From contig NZ_CP051627.1 of assembly GCF_023208015.1 (NCBI RefSeq), positions 3,702,422 to 3,766,421 of the forward strand: a stretch of 64,000 bases of DNA. Direction: 5' to 3'. Each line of letters starts with the position of its first letter. The first letter of the stretch is position 1. The notes beneath the pieces were generated by a model, which saw nothing but the letters and a program-made list of their open reading frames with translations, was not told the origin of the DNA and searched no databases. The position numbers were made by a program, and so were the translations under genes. This stretch comes from Thermobifida alba (GTDB taxonomy: Bacteria; Actinomycetota; Actinomycetes; Streptosporangiales; Streptosporangiaceae). This document shows positions 61,169 through 64,000 of the stretch, in pieces.

Positions 61169-62164
61169 ATGCCCGTCATCACCTACCGTCAGGCCCTGCG
61201 CGACACCCTCCGTGCCGAGATGCACCGCGACGAGAACGTCTTCCTCATGGGTGAGGAGATCGGTGTCTTCGAGGGCTCCTACAAGATCACCGAAGGCCTG
61301 CTCAAGGAGTTCGGGGAGCGGCGCGTCCGCGACACCCCGATCGCCGAGGAGGGGTTCGTCGGCGCGGCGGTGGGCGCCGCCATGCTCGGCCTGCGCCCCG
61401 TCGTCGAAGTCATGACGATCAACTTCTCCCTGCTGGCCCTGGACCAGATCGTCAACCACGCCGCGAAGATCTACGGCATGTTCGGCGGCCAGAACAGCGT
61501 GCCGATGGTGATCCGCACCCCGGGCGGCGGCGGCCAGCAGCTCGGCGCCACCCACTCGCAGAACATCGAGCTGTACTACGCCTTCGTCCCCGGGCTGAAG
61601 GTCGTGGCGCCCAGCACGCCCGCCGACGCCGCCGCGCTGCTGCGCGCCGCGATCCGCGACGACGACCCGGTGCTCTTCCTGGAGAACCTGGGCCTGTACA
61701 ACACCAAGGGCGAGGTGCCCGACGACGACTCCGTCGCCGAGATCGGCCGCGCCGCGGTCACCCGCGAGGGCACCGACATCACCCTCATCGGCTACTCCCG
61801 GATGGCCATGGTCGCCAACCAGGTCGCCGACCGACTCGCCGACGAGGGCATCAGCGCCGAGGTCGTTGACCTGCGCTCACTGCGTCCGCTAGACCGGGAG
61901 ACGATCGTGAACTCGGTGAAGAAGACCGGGTGCGCGGTCATCGCCGAGGACGACTGGCTGACCTACGGAATCGGTGCCGAGATCGCCGCGTCCATCCAGG
62001 AAGGCGCGTTCGACTACCTGGATGCTCCGGTGCGCCGGGTGGCGATGGCCGAAGTGCCCATGCCGTACGCCAAGCCGTTGGAGACCGCCGCCCTGCCGTC
62101 GGCGGAGTCGATCACGACCGTCGTCCACGAAACCCTGAACGCCGTCGGCCGGAGAGTCGGTTAA
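61169..62164 (+). CDS. pdhB: Pyruvate (or acetoin) dehydrogenase E1 component, beta subunit
   Basis: This 331-residue transketolase-like E1beta reads ITYRQALRDTLRAEMHRDENVFLMGEEIGVFEGSYKITEGLLKEFGERRVRDTPIAEEGFVGAAVGAAMLG. It includes the ThDP-interacting Glu, PVVEVMTINFSLLALDQIVNHAAK and RTPGGGGQQLGATHSQ. The C-terminal domain (VVDLRSLRPLDRETIVNSVKKTG) completes it. ATG 61169 follows AAGGAGCGACTCCCCAA. It is the middle gene of the E1alpha-E1beta-E2 operon. Confidence 0.93.
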   Translation: MPVITYRQALRDTLRAEMHRDENVFLMGEEIGVFEGSYKITEGLLKEFGERRVRDTPIAEEGFVGAAVGAAMLGLRPVVEVMTINFSLLALDQIVNHAAKIYGMFGGQNSVPMVIRTPGGGGQQLGATHSQNIELYYAFVPGLKVVAPSTPADAAALLRAAIRDDDPVLFLENLGLYNTKGEVPDDDSVAEIGRAAVTREGTDITLIGYSRMAMVANQVADRLADEGISAEVVDLRSLRPLDRETIVNSVKKTGCAVIAEDDWLTYGIGAEIAASIQEGAFDYLDAPVRRVAMAEVPMPYAKPLETAALPSAESITTVVHETLNAVGRRVG

Positions 62165-62173
62165 GGAACGCAG

Positions 62174-63484
62174 ATGTCTGAAATCTACATGCCGCGCCTC
62201 TCCGACACCATGGAGGAAGGCGTCATCAGCTCCTGGGTGAAGCAGGTCGGCGACAAGGTCTCCGCGGGCGACGTGCTGGTGGAGATCGAGACCGACAAAG
62301 CCGTCATGGAGTATGAGGCCTACGAGGACGGCTACCTGGTCCAGCAGACCGTCGGCGAGGGCGAGACGGTGCCGATCGGCGCGGTGATCGGCGTGATCGC
62401 CGACAGCCCCGACGCCGTCCCGGCCGACTCCGGCGGCGCGGGCGCCGCCGAGCAGGCCGCGGCGCCGGAGCAGGCGCCGCAACCCGCGGTCGAGGAGGTG
62501 CAGCCCACCGTCCCCGCGCAGGCCGAACCGGCGGAACCGGAGCGGGGACCGCGTCCGCTCTCCTCCCCGCTGGCCCGCCGCCTGGCCCGCGAGTACGGCC
62601 TCGACATCACCCAGATCAAGGGCTCGGGCCCCAAGGGACGGGTGGTCCGCGCCGACGTGGAGGCCGCGGCCAAGCAGCGTGAGCAGGAGGAGGCTCCCGC
62701 GGCCGCACCGCAGCCCGTGCCCGCCCCGGCTCCCGCCCCGGCTCCCGCTCCGGCGCACGCCGCAGCCCGGCCGCAGCCGGAGTTCGAGGACCTCCGCGAC
62801 TCCGAGGAGGTCCCGGTCGGCAACATCCGCAGGGTGATCGCCCGCCGCCTCACCCAGGCCAAGCAGGAGGCGCCCCACTTCTACCTGCGCCGCACGGTCG
62901 ACGCCGAGGCGCTCAAGGAGTTCCGCGCCCAGATCAACGAGCAGCTCGCGCCGACCGGGGTGAAGGTCAGCGTCAACGACCTGATCGTCAAGGCCGTGGC
63001 GACGGTGCTGCGCGACCACCCGGCGGTGAACTCCTCCTGGGTGGACGACAAGCTCCTGAAGCACAACCGGATCAACGTCGGCATCGCGGTGGCGGTGGAG
63101 ACCGGCCTGGTCGTCCCGGTGCTGCACGACACCGACACGTTGCCGCTGTCGGAGGTCGCGCGGCGCTCCCGCGCGCTCGCCGAGAAGGCCCGCGACGGCA
63201 AGCTGAGCCCGCGGGACATGAGCGGCGGCACGTTCAGCGTCAGCAACCTGGGCATGTTCGGCGTGGACAGCTTCGCGGCGGTGATCAACCCGCCGGAGGC
63301 GGCGATCCTCGCCGTGGGCGCGATGCGCCAGGAGCCGGTGGTGCGCGACGGCGAGATCGTGGCCCGGCACACCATCGCCCTGGAGCTGTCGGTCGACCAC
63401 CGGGCGGTCGACGGTGCGGTCGGCGCCGCCTTCCTCAAGGACCTGGCCGAGGTTCTGGAGTCCCCGATGCGGATCATCCTGTAA
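62174..63484 (+). CDS. pdhC: Dihydrolipoamide acetyltransferase (E2) component
   Basis: This 436-residue E2 has one lipoyl domain (about residues 1-78, lipoylated Lys in ETDKAVMEYEAYEDGYL) and an Ala/Pro/Glu linker. A peripheral subunit-binding domain follows (about 130-165, SSPLARRLAREYGLDITQIKGSGPKGRVVRADVE), then a second Ala/Pro linker. The acyltransferase domain has RRVIARRLTQAKQEAPHFYLRR, GTFSVSNLGMFGVDSFAAVINPPEAAILAVG and the active-site [23 protein letters not shown] 62174 follows AAGGAACGCAG. It is the last gene of the operon; an 18-bp terminator follows. Confidence 0.94.
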   Translation: MSEIYMPRLSDTMEEGVISSWVKQVGDKVSAGDVLVEIETDKAVMEYEAYEDGYLVQQTVGEGETVPIGAVIGVIADSPDAVPADSGGAGAAEQAAAPEQAPQPAVEEVQPTVPAQAEPAEPERGPRPLSSPLARRLAREYGLDITQIKGSGPKGRVVRADVEAAAKQREQEEAPAAAPQPVPAPAPAPAPAPAHAAARPQPEFEDLRDSEEVPVGNIRRVIARRLTQAKQEAPHFYLRRTVDAEALKEFRAQINEQLAPTGVKVSVNDLIVKAVATVLRDHPAVNSSWVDDKLLKHNRINVGIAVAVETGLVVPVLHDTDTLPLSEVARRSRALAEKARDGKLSPRDMSGGTFSVSNLGMFGVDSFAAVINPPEAAILAVGAMRQEPVVRDGEIVARHTIALELSVDHRAVDGAVGAAFLKDLAEVLESPMRIIL

Positions 63485-63492
63485 CCCGGACC

Positions 63493-63537
63493 GACGCAGA
63501 CGCCCGTCCCGCAACCAGTGGGACGGGCGTCTGCGTC
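63493..63537 (+). terminator. Strong hairpin terminator after E2
   Basis: A perfect 18-bp inverted repeat occupies 63493-63510 and 63520-63537 with a 9-nt loop. It starts 8 bp after the E2 stop. The following 220 bp, to 63764, hold no recognisable gene. Confidence 0.85.
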
Positions 63538-63764
63538 CGCCGCCGAGGGGAGAGGCGCCGCACGCCGCACCGTCGTCCCCGGAAACACCCGTCCGGCCGT
63601 CCCCGGCCTTCCGCCGCCGACCACTGGTTCCCCAGGGGCGGCCGCGGCCCCGGGTCCCGCCGCTTGGGACGGTCCCGGCGGAGGTTCCCCGCCCGCGGAC
63701 CCCCTCTCCCGGTCGGGCCCGACGGACGGGGCTCCCCCGTTCACCACCCCCGCGAGGTCGCCGG

Positions 63765-64000
63765 TCAGGGAGTGGTGAACACCTGGTGGGGCTGGAAGAT
63801 GCAGATGTTGGTCTCGCTCTGCACGTTGGCGTCGGTGACCTCGACGAAGTAGGCGTAGGTGGTGTCGGGCTTGAGCTCCTCGGGGACGGTGACGCCTCCG
63901 CGGTTCAGTCCGGCGGCCACGTCGCCGCCCCGGATCCGCTGCATGAAGATGTTGTCCCACCAGGTGAGGTTCTGGGTGTCGAACTCCCGCGCGGAGCCGC
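63765..64000 (-). CDS. 3' part of an unidentified gene (truncated by window edge)
   Basis: On the minus strand an open frame enters from the window edge and stops at 63765. Its 78 visible residues read GSAREFDTQNLTWWDNIFMQ at the edge, then TVPEELKPDTTYAYFVEVTD, and end TNICIFQPHQVFTTP. The beta-rich, Thr/Tyr-rich sequence looks like the end of an extracytoplasmic or chitin/cellulose-active protein, but no family can be assigned from this fragment. The start lies outside the window. Confidence 0.6.
   Translation of the reverse strand, partial: GSAREFDTQNLTWWDNIFMQRIRGGDVAAGLNRGGVTVPEELKPDTTYAYFVEVTDANVQSETNICIFQPHQVFTTP

Overview
The window is very GC-rich DNA from an actinomycete. It has frequent GTG starts, GGAGG-type ribosome sites, F420/FMN-type oxidoreductases, a DevRS (DosRS)-type dormancy system and a pSAM2-like integrative element. 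A secreted GH10 xylanase with a C-terminal CBM2 sits behind a perfect TGGGAGCGCTCCCA palindrome, the CelR operator known from Thermobifida fusca. I therefore infer a member of Nocardiopsaceae, most likely Thermobifida or a close relative.

Layout. 0-9.9 kb: a Ser/His-type signal peptidase, a histidine kinase (frameshifted) with its LuxR-type regulator, an LCP cell-wall ligase, two secreted proteins of unknown role, tenA under a TPP riboswitch, and a DevR-like regulator with a PPOX-fold protein. 9.9-12.2 kb: a tandemly duplicated 145-bp non-coding unit, an aldehyde dehydrogenase and tRNA-Arg(ACG). 12.2-21.2 kb: a 9.0-kb integrative element (AICE) inserted in the 3' half of that tRNA and bounded by 45-bp att repeats. 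It carries int, a damaged xis, a rolling-circle Rep, an FtsK-like TraB, four small transfer-region genes, two GntR regulators with recognisable operators, and a Pif-like Nudix gene. 21.2-39.5 kb: metE under a cobalamin riboswitch, an ECF42 sigma factor with its YCII/DGPF partner, Nudix, RibD-like and lipoprotein genes, a frameshifted PEBP gene, the xylanase, an isolated EF-G domain IV-like protein, a flavodoxin, a zinc dehydrogenase, an HbpS-like protein, a MarR regulator, a crcB pair and a fused LLM oxidoreductase-hemerythrin.

39.5-56.6 kb is a stress/dormancy island. It has five universal stress proteins, an HTH-PPOX protein, a DevR-like regulator, a CtpF-like P-type ATPase, a CBS-BON protein, an alcohol dehydrogenase, an HAD/GH65 pair and a DevS-like double-GAF kinase that keeps the haem-ligand His and distal Tyr. 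The gene set closely mirrors the mycobacterial DosR regulon, and GGGAC-type palindromes lie in its divergent promoters. A VapBC-type toxin-antitoxin pair sits inside it. 56.6-64 kb: an FHA protein, a PAP2 phosphatase, then a GntR regulator next to a pyruvate (or acetoin) dehydrogenase E1alpha-E1beta-E2 operon with a palindromic operator between them, and the 3' end of an unidentified gene.

A general caution: four reading frames (histidine kinase, xis, PEBP, FHA protein) break or change phase at C-homopolymers, and all four are repaired by one extra C. This looks more like systematic homopolymer under-calling than four independent pseudogenes, so nearby starts should be treated as provisional.
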